Shown: piece after piece, positions 22,583-29,260 of the stretch
How positions within the stretch are numbered: the stretch's first letter is position 1
How the letters are laid out: each line of letters starts with the position of its first letter
The notes under the pieces: generated by a model
Told to the model about the DNA's origin: nothing
What the model saw: the letters and a program-made list of their open reading frames with translations, nothing else
The model's database searches: none
Translations under genes and position numbers: made by a program
From: a virus
Reading direction: 5' to 3' (one strand)
Virus record (IMG/VR): IMGVR_UViG_3300036770_002597
Location: 1-29,260 of that record
Length of the DNA: 29,260 nt

Positions 22583-23557
22583 ATGGATTTGATTGACTCC
22601 AAGTATATTGGATTAGTATCTTCTCGTCTTCAAAAATTCAAAAAGGTAAAATCGAATCTCTACACTTTTCGTTGTCCCATTTGTGGTGATTCGCAAAAAA
22701 ACAAGAATAAGACAAGAGGTTATTTTTACTCAGTAAAAAATAACACCAATTTCAAGTGTCATAATTGTGGTGCTAGTCTATCGTTTAATAACTTTTTGAA
22801 GAATGTTGATTCAGCACTTCATCAAGAATATTCAATGGAGAAGTTTAAAGAAGGATTTACTGGAAAGAATTTTGTAGTAGAACAACCAAAGGTTAAATTT
22901 TCCCAACCAAAGTTCAATGAAACAATAAATCTCCCAAAAGCATCGGACAATCAAACAGCAAAAAAGTATTTGGAATCTAGAAAATTAGATCCTGATAAGT
23001 TTTATTACGCAGAAAAATTTAAAGAGTGGACTAATACTAAAATAAAAACATTCGATAATGATTCTTTAAAGTATGAAGAACCTAGAATTGTAATTCCATT
23101 ATATTATGACAAAAAATTGATAGGGTTTCAAGGAAGATCATTGGGTAATAGTATAATTAAGTATATTACTATTATGATCAATGAAGATTCTCCAAAAGTT
23201 TATGGATATGATACAATAGATAAAACCACTCCAGTTTATGTTTTAGAGGGTCCTTTTGATTCTTTTTTCATAAAAAACTCTATTGCTATGTGTGGATCTG
23301 ACCTTGATTTAAAACCTCTAAATATTTCTCACCCGGTATATGTCTATGACAATGAACCAAGAAATAAAGAAATACACTCTAGAATGAGTAAAAAAATAGC
23401 GCAGGGTGATTCTATTGTAATATGGCCTTCTTCAATACAAGAAAAGGACATTAATGACATGATTTTGTCTGGACTTGATGTTCAATCTATGGTAGAATTA
23501 AATACTTGTTCTGGACTAGAAGCAAAACTAAAATTTACCTCTTGGAAGAAAATATGA
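22583..23557 (+). CDS. 61: DNA primase (gp61)
   Basis: 324 residues (T4 gp61 is 342). The N-terminal zinc ribbon uses C31, C34, C59 and C62 (CPICGDSQKNK, FKCHNCGASL). The TOPRIM-like catalytic core includes IVIPLYYDKKLIGFQGRSL, YVLEGPFDSFF (acidic E/D) and YVYDNEPRNKE, with KDINDMILSG near the end. gp61 makes the pentaribonucleotide primers on the lagging strand and works on gp41 helicase, encoded 8 kb upstream here. The stop overlaps the nrdA start as ATGA. Confidence 0.92.
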   Translation: MDLIDSKYIGLVSSRLQKFKKVKSNLYTFRCPICGDSQKNKNKTRGYFYSVKNNTNFKCHNCGASLSFNNFLKNVDSALHQEYSMEKFKEGFTGKNFVVEQPKVKFSQPKFNETINLPKASDNQTAKKYLESRKLDPDKFYYAEKFKEWTNTKIKTFDNDSLKYEEPRIVIPLYYDKKLIGFQGRSLGNSIIKYITIMINEDSPKVYGYDTIDKTTPVYVLEGPFDSFFIKNSIAMCGSDLDLKPLNISHPVYVYDNEPRNKEIHSRMSKKIAQGDSIVIWPSSIQEKDINDMILSGLDVQSMVELNTCSGLEAKLKFTSWKKI

Positions 23558-25860
23558 GCAACGGAATTAAAGTCAAAAAACGCAATGGAACAGTTGAACC
23601 ACTAGATCTTGATAAGATGCATCTTATGGTTGAAGAGGCATGTAAAGGTCTTGCAGGGGTCTCTGCGAGTCAAGTTGAAATGACCTCTGGCATTCAATTT
23701 TATGATGGGATTACTACAAAAGAAATTCAAGAAATTCTTATTCGTAGTGCAAGTGATCTGATCGATTTGGATCACCCAAATTATCAATATGTTGCTGCTA
23801 GACTTCTTCTCTTTTCTGTTCGTAAGCAAATTTATGGACGAATGAAAGAGATGCCTAATCTTGAGGAGCACATTTACAATTGTGTAAATGTTCAAGTTTA
23901 TGATAGCGATATTTACAGCAAATACTCCAGAGAAGAAATTCAAAAGATCAATTCTTATATTGATCATGATCGAGATTATCTGTTTACTTATGCAGGTCTT
24001 CGTCAAGTAGTTGATAAATATCTAGTTCAAGATAGAAGTAGTGGTGGGGTGTATGAAACTCCACAATTCATGTATATAATGATTGCTCTGACTGTTTTTG
24101 CAGAATATCCTAAAGAAACTCGTCTATCTTATATTAAGAGATATTACGATGCAATCTCCAAACACAAAATCAACATCCCAACACCAATCATGGCGGGAGT
24201 TAGAACACCCCTTCGTCAATTTGCATCTTGTGTTCTGGTTGATGTTGATGACACCCTCGATAGTATCTTTAGTAGCGATATGGCTATTGGCAGATATGTC
24301 GCACAAAGGGCTGGTATCGGTATTAATGCGGGTCGAATCCGTGGAATCAACTCTAAAATCAGAGGCGGAGAAGTTCAGCACACTGGCGTTGTTCCTTTCC
24401 TTAAAAAGTTTGAATCAACTGTACGTTGCTGCACACAAAATGGAATTCGTGGCGGATCAGCTACTGTCCATTTTCCCATTTGGCACCAAGAAATAGAAGA
24501 CATTCTTGTTCTAAAAAATAATAAAGGAACAGAAGATAATCGTGTTCGTAAACTGGATTATTCTATTCAATTAAGCAAAATCTTCTATCAAAGGTTTATT
24601 GAGGACAGGAATATTACACTATTTTCTCCAAATGATGTTCCTGGACTTTATGAAGTCTTTGGTCTTCCTGAATTTGATGATCTTTATATCAAATATGAAA
24701 ATGATCCATCAATTAAAAAGAAGACTATTAAGGCACAAGAACTTATTCTTGATCTTCTAAAAGAACGTGCCGAAACTGGTCGTGTTTACATTATGAACAT
24801 TGACCACTGCAATTCTCATAGTTCTTATAAGGATCAAATTACTATGAGTAATCTTTGTCAGGAAATTACTGAACCAACAACTCCAATTCAGCATATTGAT
24901 GATGACAACTATTCAGAAATTGCTACTTGCATTCTATCCGCAATTAATGTGGGTAAAGTTAAATCAGATGAAGAACTAGAAGAACTTTGTGATCTTTCAG
25001 TTCGTACTCTAGATGAAATTATTGATTATCAGCATTATCCAGTAAAGGCAGCAGAGAACTTTACAAAACGTCGTCGTTCTCTTGGAATCGGTTATATTGG
25101 ACTTGCTCACTATCTTGCTAAACTTGGATTCAAGTATGATTCTCAAGAGGCATGGGATGCTGTTCATGGACTTTCTGAAGCATTTCAATATTATCTTTTA
25201 AAAGCATCTAATCAACTTGCCAAAGAAAAGGGTCATTGTGAATATTTTGGACGTACTAAGTATTCTGATGGTATTCTTCCTATTGATACATATAAAAAAG
25301 ACGTTGATGAAATTTCTTCTATTCCATTAGAGCATGATTGGGAATCACTTAGAGCATCCATCCTGGAGCACGGTCTCAGGCACTCAACATTGTCCGCACA
25401 GATGCCATCGGAGAGCAGTTCCGTTGTGTCAAACGCAACCAACGGAATCGAACCACCTAGAGGATACCTGTCCATTAAAAAGTCGAAGAAAGGACCACTT
25501 AAGCAAATTGTTCCGCAGTATCAAACACTTAAGAACAATTATACGCTTCTTTGGGATATGCCTAGCAATACTGGTTATATCAATATTGTTGCTGTTATGC
25601 AAAAATTCTTCGATCAAGCGATTTCTGGAAACTGGTCCTATAATCCGGAGAATTATGCCAATAATGAAGTTCCTGTTAGCATAATGGCACAAGATCTTTT
25701 AACCACATATAAGTATGGTTGGAAAACAAGTTATTATCAAAACACTTATGATATTAAAACTGACGAAATCACCGAAGATAAATTAGATAAGGTGGATTCT
25801 TTAATTAATCAAATTCTTGAATTAGGAAATGAAGAAGACTGTGAGTCTTGTAAAATTTGA
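23554..25860 (+). CDS. nrdA: Ribonucleotide reductase class Ia, large subunit NrdA
   Basis: 768 residues from ATG 23554 (overlapping the gp61 stop); an upstream ATG at 23506 only adds primase-overlap residues. It has an N-terminal ATP-cone (GIKVKKRNGTVEPLDLDKMH) and PIMAGVRTPLRQFASCVLVD, which carries one redox Cys. GIGINAGRIRG, TMSNLCQEI (active-site C and E), RRRSLGIGYIGLAHYLAKLG and SSSVVSNATNGIEPPRG follow. The C-terminal redox pair is in CESCKI. Together with NrdB it reduces ribonucleotides to dNTP precursors. Genes of this kind in T4-like phages are frequent homing targets, but this copy is uninterrupted. Confidence 0.94.
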   Translation: MSNGIKVKKRNGTVEPLDLDKMHLMVEEACKGLAGVSASQVEMTSGIQFYDGITTKEIQEILIRSASDLIDLDHPNYQYVAARLLLFSVRKQIYGRMKEMPNLEEHIYNCVNVQVYDSDIYSKYSREEIQKINSYIDHDRDYLFTYAGLRQVVDKYLVQDRSSGGVYETPQFMYIMIALTVFAEYPKETRLSYIKRYYDAISKHKINIPTPIMAGVRTPLRQFASCVLVDVDDTLDSIFSSDMAIGRYVAQRAGIGINAGRIRGINSKIRGGEVQHTGVVPFLKKFESTVRCCTQNGIRGGSATVHFPIWHQEIEDILVLKNNKGTEDNRVRKLDYSIQLSKIFYQRFIEDRNITLFSPNDVPGLYEVFGLPEFDDLYIKYENDPSIKKKTIKAQELILDLLKERAETGRVYIMNIDHCNSHSSYKDQITMSNLCQEITEPTTPIQHIDDDNYSEIATCILSAINVGKVKSDEELEELCDLSVRTLDEIIDYQHYPVKAAENFTKRRRSLGIGYIGLAHYLAKLGFKYDSQEAWDAVHGLSEAFQYYLLKASNQLAKEKGHCEYFGRTKYSDGILPIDTYKKDVDEISSIPLEHDWESLRASILEHGLRHSTLSAQMPSESSSVVSNATNGIEPPRGYLSIKKSKKGPLKQIVPQYQTLKNNYTLLWDMPSNTGYINIVAVMQKFFDQAISGNWSYNPENYANNEVPVSIMAQDLLTTYKYGWKTSYYQNTYDIKTDEITEDKLDKVDSLINQILELGNEEDCESCKI

Positions 25861-25900
25861 TATTATTTGGTAAATTTTTTAAATCTAGAAGAGAAAAAGT

Positions 25901-27079
25901 ATGCAGTACGATTTTATGGCAACCAAGGAACATGAAACTATTAAAGGAATGACTGTTTTTAACACTGAAGAAGTCAACACAAAAAAACAACCAATGTTCT
26001 TTGGTAAACCATTAGGAGTTCAAAGATATGATACTTATAAGTACCCAATCTTTGATAAACTTACAACTCAACAACTAGGATATTTTTGGAGACCTGAAGA
26101 GGTCTCTCTTCAAAAAGATCGTGGGGATTATCAAACACTTCGCCCCGAACAAAAGCACATTTATACTTCAAATTTGAAGTATCAGATCATGCTTGATTCT
26201 GTTCAAGGGCGTGGGCCTGGAATGGCATTTCTTCCATATTGCTCGCTTCCAGAATTGGAAGCATGTATGACGGTATGGGAATTTATGGAGATGATTCATA
26301 GTCGTTCCTATACATACATCATTAAGAATGTATATTCAGATCCTTCTGATGTATTTGATACCATCATCCACGACGAACGCATTCTAGAACGTGCTGAGAG
26401 CGTTACAGAATCATATAATGACTTTATTAATTCAGCACAGTTTTATGGTACTTCCGAGTCATGGAAGCATAGACTTGAGGGAGTCACTTATGCAAAGGAA
26501 AATCTCAACGAGGTCAAAAGAAAACTCTACCGAGCTATTGCAAACGTTAATATTCTTGAGGGTATTCGTTTCTATGTTAGTTTTGCTTGTAGTTTTGCTT
26601 TTGGTGAACTCAAACTTATGGAAGGATCTGCAAAAATCATATCACTCATCGCAAGAGACGAAAATCAACATCTAGCACTTACTCAGAATATTCTGAATAA
26701 GTGGAGAGAAGGTGATGATCCAGAAATGCAACAAATTGCAAAGGAAGAGGAAGAATGGGTTTATAAGATGTTTGATCGTGCTGTAAATGAAGAAAAAAAA
26801 TGGGCAGATTATCTGTTCAAAGATGGTAGTATGATTGGACTTAATGATAAACTTCTTCAGCAGTATGTTGAGTGGATTGCTAATCGTCGCATGAAAGCAA
26901 TTGGCTTCAAACCTGCTTATGATATTCCTGCAAACAATAACCCACTTCCTTGGACTCAGCACTGGATTTCTTCCAAAGGTCTTCAGGTAAGTCCACAAGA
27001 AACGGAAGTTGAGAGTTATATAGTAGGTGGTATTAAACAGGATGTTGCTGCGAATACATTTGCTGATTTTAAACTTTGA
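25901..27079 (+). CDS. nrdB: Ribonucleotide reductase class Ia, small subunit NrdB
   Basis: 392 residues from ATG 25901 (SD AGAAGAG); ATG 25916 is a possible shorter start. The diiron ligands are all present: D99, E130, H133, E220, E254 and H257 (MLDSVQGR, MEMIHSRSYTY, NILEGIRFYVSF, ARDENQHL). The radical tyrosine is Y137. The C-terminal tail VESYIVGGIKQDVAANTFAD resembles the NrdA-binding end. It forms the radical-storing partner of NrdA. A 19-bp inverted repeat begins 7 bases after the stop and a GIY-YIG endonuclease gene follows. Confidence 0.94.
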   Translation: MQYDFMATKEHETIKGMTVFNTEEVNTKKQPMFFGKPLGVQRYDTYKYPIFDKLTTQQLGYFWRPEEVSLQKDRGDYQTLRPEQKHIYTSNLKYQIMLDSVQGRGPGMAFLPYCSLPELEACMTVWEFMEMIHSRSYTYIIKNVYSDPSDVFDTIIHDERILERAESVTESYNDFINSAQFYGTSESWKHRLEGVTYAKENLNEVKRKLYRAIANVNILEGIRFYVSFACSFAFGELKLMEGSAKIISLIARDENQHLALTQNILNKWREGDDPEMQQIAKEEEEWVYKMFDRAVNEEKKWADYLFKDGSMIGLNDKLLQQYVEWIANRRMKAIGFKPAYDIPANNNPLPWTQHWISSKGLQVSPQETEVESYIVGGIKQDVAANTFADFKL

Positions 27080-27086
27080 CAAATAC

Positions 27087-27139
27087 AACAAACTGAACTC
27101 TAATACTATTTATATAATATTATTAGAGTTCAGTTTGTT
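27087..27139 (+). promoter_or_regulatory. 19-bp perfect inverted repeat between nrdB and GIY-YIG gene
   Basis: AACAAACTGAACTCTAATA (27087-27105) and its exact reverse complement (27121-27139) flank a 15-base AT loop. The 3' arm ends 3 bases before the endonuclease ATG at 27143, so it covers any ribosome site. It may also end nrdB transcripts, though no T-run follows. The loop holds TATTTATA (27107-27114), which is TATAAATA on the - strand; no forward late motif is seen. Confidence 0.65.
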
Positions 27140-27142
27140 AAA

Positions 27143-27886
27143 ATGTATTATGTTTACGAATTAATAGACCCGAGAGTTAATCTTCCTTTCTATGTTGGAA
27201 AGGGTAAAGGTAATCGGGTCTATTTTCATTTATCAGAACAATCAAGGGCAAAATCAGACAACTTTAAAAAGTTTGATAAAATTAAAAAAATAAGAAAGGA
27301 AGGTTATGAACCTGAATTCAAAATAGTTAAATATTTTGAGGAAGAAAATGATGCTTATGATTATGAAGAGGAACTAATCAAAAAATATGGAAAAAGAGAT
27401 ATTGATGAAGGTGGAATATTAACGAATATTTGCGAAAGTTCAAGGCCACCAAGGTTAAATGGTAGAACCTATCAAGAAATATATGGAGATAAGTGGAAGG
27501 AACAAATCCAAAAAAGATTAAAGACCAAAGAAGAAAGGGGAAACTATGGTGGCGTAAGAAAACACACAGAGGAAACTAAAAAGAAAATAAGTGAGAAAGT
27601 ATCTGGTAAGAATAATCCAAGTTATGGAGTTCCTTGTAGTGAAGAAAGAAAAAGAAAAATAAGTGAAAGAGCAAAGGCAAGATTTGCAAATGGGTTTGTA
27701 TCTCCATCAGCAAAAACTTGGATATTAATTTCTCCTCAAGGAGAAGAGTTTATAATAACTGGAAAACTTAAAGAGTTTTGTAAGTTAAAAAATATTTCAT
27801 ATGCAACTATGAGTGCTGCTATTAAGTATGATAGGACTGGACCAAGAAAAAATGGTTGGAGTATCAAGGAACTTATAAATACCTAA
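27143..27886 (+). CDS. GIY-YIG homing endonuclease (Seg-like) with NUMOD modules
   Basis: 247 residues. The GIY-YIG domain is N-terminal: YYVYELIDP (2-10), FYVGKGKGNRVYFHL (16-30, including the catalytic Arg) and AYDYEEELIKKYGKRD (the catalytic Glu region). NUMOD3-type repeats follow (KHTEETKKKISEKVSGKNNP, YGVPCSEERKRKISERAKAR). The C-terminal helix-turn-helix tail is ISPQGEEFIITGKLKEFCKL, then ATMSAAIKYDRTGPRKNGW. An intact free-standing homing endonuclease inserted after nrdB. T4 relatives of this class (SegA-G) cut near their own insertion point. No clear SD is visible, and the region before the start is in a perfect hairpin. The stop codon overlaps a late promoter. Confidence 0.88.
   Translation: MYYVYELIDPRVNLPFYVGKGKGNRVYFHLSEQSRAKSDNFKKFDKIKKIRKEGYEPEFKIVKYFEEENDAYDYEEELIKKYGKRDIDEGGILTNICESSRPPRLNGRTYQEIYGDKWKEQIQKRLKTKEERGNYGGVRKHTEETKKKISEKVSGKNNPSYGVPCSEERKRKISERAKARFANGFVSPSAKTWILISPQGEEFIITGKLKEFCKLKNISYATMSAAIKYDRTGPRKNGWSIKELINT
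27874..27881 (+). promoter_or_regulatory. T4-type late promoter TATAAATA
   Basis: A perfect late motif within the last codons of the GIY-YIG gene, followed by CCTAAAAAGTATTTGTA. The 25-base block from here is almost identical to the late promoter block at 15449. Confidence 0.7.
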
Positions 27887-27900
27887 AAAGTATTTGTAAA

Positions 27901-27933
27901 ATGGACGGTGCCGTTGGAGGAGCATTATTTTGA
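27901..27933 (+). CDS. Ten-residue peptide after a late promoter, possible gene stub
   Basis: ATG 27901 encodes MDGAVGGALF and then TGA. It lies 19 bases after a perfect late promoter, at the distance normal for the late genes of this window. GC content is higher than in the flanking endonuclease genes. It may be the truncated first codons of a late gene displaced by the - strand endonuclease immediately downstream, or a true micropeptide. No SD is clear. Confidence 0.3.
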   Translation: MDGAVGGALF

Positions 27934-27944
27934 AAATGGTTTAT

Positions 27945-28376
27945 CTAAAGAGTTTCTAATAATAAACTCTTTCCAACTAAATTATAAATCCTATCAACTT
28001 CACTACTGAAAAACTTACCTTCAACATTCGTATTATAATAATCTTCTTTGAAGATTACATCTCTTTTGAATTGTTCCATAGTCTCATAAAAACTCATAGA
28101 TTTTTTATGAGGGCATAAGTAAAGTATTTCTCGGAGAAATTTATCTCCTCCTAGATTTTTTACATCTTCAATTAATTCGTCGCAAGATCCAAAGTATTTT
28201 TGCCAATCGCTTTCTTTCGTTTTTCTACGACCTGTCTTACGATCTTTTTGACGAGTCCAAAAATGTTTTTTACCAATATATTTTTTATTATTAGTTAGAT
28301 TTGTAATAATATAAACAAATCCTTCCATATCCTTTGGTGTTTCTGTAAATTCTTGATTGTTATATTTCCAGGACAT
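27945..28376 (-). CDS. GIY-YIG endonuclease on the opposite strand
   Basis: 143 residues from ATG 28376 (MSWKYNNQEFTETPKD); a GTG at 28412 and an ATG at 28388 are alternatives. The GIY-YIG core reads GFVYIITNLTNNKKYIGKKH, then a basic stretch WTRQKDRKTGRRKTKESDWQ and YFGS. SFYETMEQFKRDVI carries the catalytic Glu and NVEGKFFSS is near the end. It belongs to a family of short phage GIY-YIG nucleases often listed as putative homing endonucleases. It has no NUMOD tail, unlike its neighbour. It is the only convincing gene on the - strand, and a + strand late promoter (27874) points into it, so late transcription would run antisense to it. Confidence 0.8.
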   Translation of the reverse strand: MSWKYNNQEFTETPKDMEGFVYIITNLTNNKKYIGKKHFWTRQKDRKTGRRKTKESDWQKYFGSCDELIEDVKNLGGDKFLREILYLCPHKKSMSFYETMEQFKRDVIFKEDYYNTNVEGKFFSSEVDRIYNLVGKSLLLETL

Positions 28377-28428
28377 TAAAACATACATATTGATAGAACT
28401 ATCTATAATCACTTTCTAAACTGTCCAC

Positions 28429-28452
28429 AAGACTCCACAAGGGGTCTTTTTT
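28429..28452 (+). terminator. Intrinsic terminator, + direction
   Basis: AAGACTCC (28429-28436) pairs with GGGGTCTT (28441-28448), with one T-G pair and an ACAA loop, followed by T to 28452. It would stop transcription coming from the late promoter at 27874. Confidence 0.72.
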
Positions 28453-28462
28453 GATATAGAAT
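28434..28462 (+). promoter_or_regulatory. Sigma70-type promoter candidate
   Basis: TCCACA (28434-28439), a 17-base spacer and TAGAAT (28457-28462), 22 bases before the ATG at 28485. The -35 match is 4 of 6. The -10 box is the same TAGAAT found at 10494 and 14993. Confidence 0.55.
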
Positions 28463-28484
28463 ACTCGTATACCCATCTACTATC

Positions 28485-28862
28485 ATGAAATTTTTTAAGG
28501 CACTATTTAAACTTGCTGCTAATCTCGCAAAGGAGGATAGAAGAGTAGTTGTAACTGAAAATTATTCTCAGGCAGAAGAATCAGAACCGGAGGTAGGGCA
28601 ACCAAAAGTAGAAGTCCAATCACATCAAGAGGAAGAAAAAGAGGAAGTGGTGACTATTCATAACCAAGAACTTTCAGATATTCGTAACTGGGCAGTGAAA
28701 AAGATTGAACTTTTGCATGAGGCAGATAGGCATCGCAATGCCCGTGCTCTTGCGGCTGAGTTTGATGAATGGATCAATATTCCTGATGATGTTGATGAAA
28801 TCGATTATATCTCCATTCAAAATCTAGATTGGATTGATGATCATGAAATTGATGTTCATTGA
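28485..28862 (+). CDS. Acidic hypothetical protein
   Basis: 125 residues. It has a short basic-amphipathic N-terminus (MKFFKALFKLAANLAKEDRR), a low-complexity Glu-rich middle (about 30-55) and a more ordered C-terminal half: ELSDIRNWAVKKIELLHEAD, NARALAAEFDEWINIPDDVD and an Asp/Glu-rich end. I recognise no family. The promoter directly upstream and the promoter directly downstream make it a probable single-gene early unit. Small acidic early phage proteins often modify host functions, but that is only an analogy. Confidence 0.6.
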   Translation: MKFFKALFKLAANLAKEDRRVVVTENYSQAEESEPEVGQPKVEVQSHQEEEKEEVVTIHNQELSDIRNWAVKKIELLHEADRHRNARALAAEFDEWINIPDDVDEIDYISIQNLDWIDDHEIDVH

Positions 28863-28891
28863 TTGACAAATCCTAAATAATCACTTATTAT
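28863..28891 (+). promoter_or_regulatory. Overlapping sigma70-type and late promoters
   Basis: TTGACA (28863-28868), a 17-base spacer and TATTAT (28886-28891) form a near-consensus early promoter. CTAAATA (28873-28879), a late motif, lies inside its spacer. The pair could give expression in both phases. Confidence 0.75.
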
Positions 28892-28923
28892 GTAAAATCC
28901 CTGTTATGAGCAGGGTAATCGTT

Positions 28924-29014
28924 ATGAGTCTTTGACGTGACATTTAGAGCCGTGGGTACTGCCCCTGAAAAGGGGAACTTCTCCTTTACCTATACGGATG
29001 TAGAGTTCTATTAA
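28924..29014 (+). CDS. Possible 29-residue peptide gene needing +1 frameshift at CTT-TGA-C
   Basis: ATG 28924 (SD AGGG 28912-28915) reads ATG AGT CTT TGA. Skipping one T at CTT-TGA-C gives GAC GTG ACA and continues VTFRAVGTAPEKGNFSFTY, then TDVEFY and TAA at 29012. CTTTGAC is the same slip heptamer used by bacterial release factor 2 (prfB). A simpler reading is a 25-residue gene starting at GTG 28937. The second half looks coding because its stop lies 5 bases before the next ATG, which has no SD of its own. Too short to prove by composition alone. Confidence 0.35.
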
Positions 29015-29019
29015 AATTA

Positions 29020-29260
29020 ATGCTAAGAAACCTTTCAACTGTAGCCGTATCTCTTTTAGGTGCGGTTGCGACATCAGCGGCAACACTGCCAACACCGAGT
29101 TTTGCTACTTCAAGTACTACTCCACAAATTGCAATTTTGACGGAAGAAGACAAAACTCAGGAGACAGCGACCAAAGAGGTTGCTCCCGAAAAGCCTAAAG
29201 TGAAAAGGCTAGTTTGTAAAGGATGTAATTCAAACGAAACACGTACTCTAGAATTTCTTC
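29020..29260 (+). CDS. Exported protein, 5' part (continues past the window)
   Basis: The frame is open from ATG 29020 to the end of the window (80 codons). The N-terminus MLRNLSTVAVSLLGAVATSA is a clear signal peptide: two basic/polar positions, a hydrophobic core and an AxA-type end. A Thr/Pro/Ser-rich linker follows, then a Lys/Glu-rich stretch and KRLVCKGCNSNETRTLEFL. I associate the C-x-G-C-N...RTL-x-FL motif with cyanophage cell-wall-active proteins, but the defining domain lies outside the window, so lysin identity is a guess. There is no SD at the start, suggesting translational coupling to the upstream short gene. Confidence 0.6.
   Translation, partial: MLRNLSTVAVSLLGAVATSAATLPTPSFATSSTTPQIAILTEEDKTQETATKEVAPEKPKVKRLVCKGCNSNETRTLEFL

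Noticed and set aside
23506-25860. Possible intein or split site in nrdA
   Set aside because: The length (768) matches normal NrdA, and the motifs run through without Cys/HN splice blocks or a LAGLIDADG motif.
26672-27091. 139-codon - strand frame over the end of nrdB
   Set aside because: It lies opposite strongly conserved nrdB codons, has a low-complexity Ile/Phe/Asn composition and no SD.
27947-27972. AAAGAGTTT/AAACTCTTT hairpin as a bidirectional terminator
   Set aside because: The stem is AT-rich, no T-run follows on either strand, and most of it is coding sequence of the - strand endonuclease.
1-29260. tRNA genes, CRISPR arrays, psbA/hli photosynthesis genes
   Set aside because: No cloverleaf-like sequences with CCA-proximal TTC motifs, no regularly spaced repeats and no D1 or Hli motifs were seen in the translated frames.

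Overview
The window looks like part of a T4-type myovirus genome of the cyanophage kind, most likely infecting marine Synechococcus or Prochlorococcus. It carries the T4 replication core in T4-like order: clamp gp45, clamp loader gp44/gp62, RegA, DNA polymerase gp43, UvsX, helicase gp41, primase gp61 and NrdA/NrdB. It also carries accessory genes typical of cyanophages: a CobS-like ATPase, Hsp20, a MazG pyrophosphohydrolase, a 2OG-Fe(II) oxygenase and 'MALWG' and DUF7207-type virion proteins. The DNA is AT-rich and nearly all genes lie on the + strand with ATGA-type overlaps. A related marine T4-like phage of another host (for example a pelagiphage) cannot be excluded. No tRNA, photosynthesis gene or CRISPR array is visible.

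Layout. 1-870: 3' end of cobS and a small DUF3310-like gene. 872-5854: replication block one (45, a broken HNH endonuclease, three small conserved genes, 44, an adenine methylase, 62, regA), closed by a terminator. 5900-9582: hsp20, two small conserved genes and DNA polymerase. 9702-10475: HNH/NUMOD homing endonuclease. 10525-14770: small gene, uvsX, 2OG oxygenase and gp41 interrupted in its P-loop by a LAGLIDADG intein. 14770-14989: GIY-YIG endonuclease remnant. 15022-15432: mazG. 15479-22086: an island of late genes with T4-like late promoters (TATAAATA/CTAAATA), covering virion proteins, a putative PD-(D/E)XK nuclease, a nucleotidyltransferase fusion and a Lys-rich protein containing a HAD-like domain. 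22105-27079: coiled-coil membrane protein, primase, nrdA, nrdB. 27143-28412: two GIY-YIG endonucleases in opposite orientation. 28434-29260: early-type promoters, an acidic orphan protein, a possible frameshifted peptide gene and the start of an exported protein.

How it works together. The early/middle genes supply the moving clamp, its loader, polymerase, helicase, primase and recombinase, while NrdAB, MazG and possibly the methylase handle nucleotides and DNA marking. Six selfish nuclease elements (HNH, GIY-YIG and LAGLIDADG types, intact or decayed) sit beside or inside these replication genes.

The most striking pattern is regulatory. Three nuclease genes (starting at about 1586, 9702 and 16159) are each preceded by a strong hairpin with a T4-like late promoter motif in the loop, or just before the 3' arm. 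Read-through early mRNA would fold and hide the translation start. Late mRNA would begin at the 3' arm and be free. This is the logic known for T4 e, soc and I-TevI. Other notable points are two compensating frameshifts in poly-A tracts in the HNH gene, a conserved-looking gene whose natural start is ATT, and a CTT-TGA-C (RF2-type) motif joining two halves of a short peptide near 28930.
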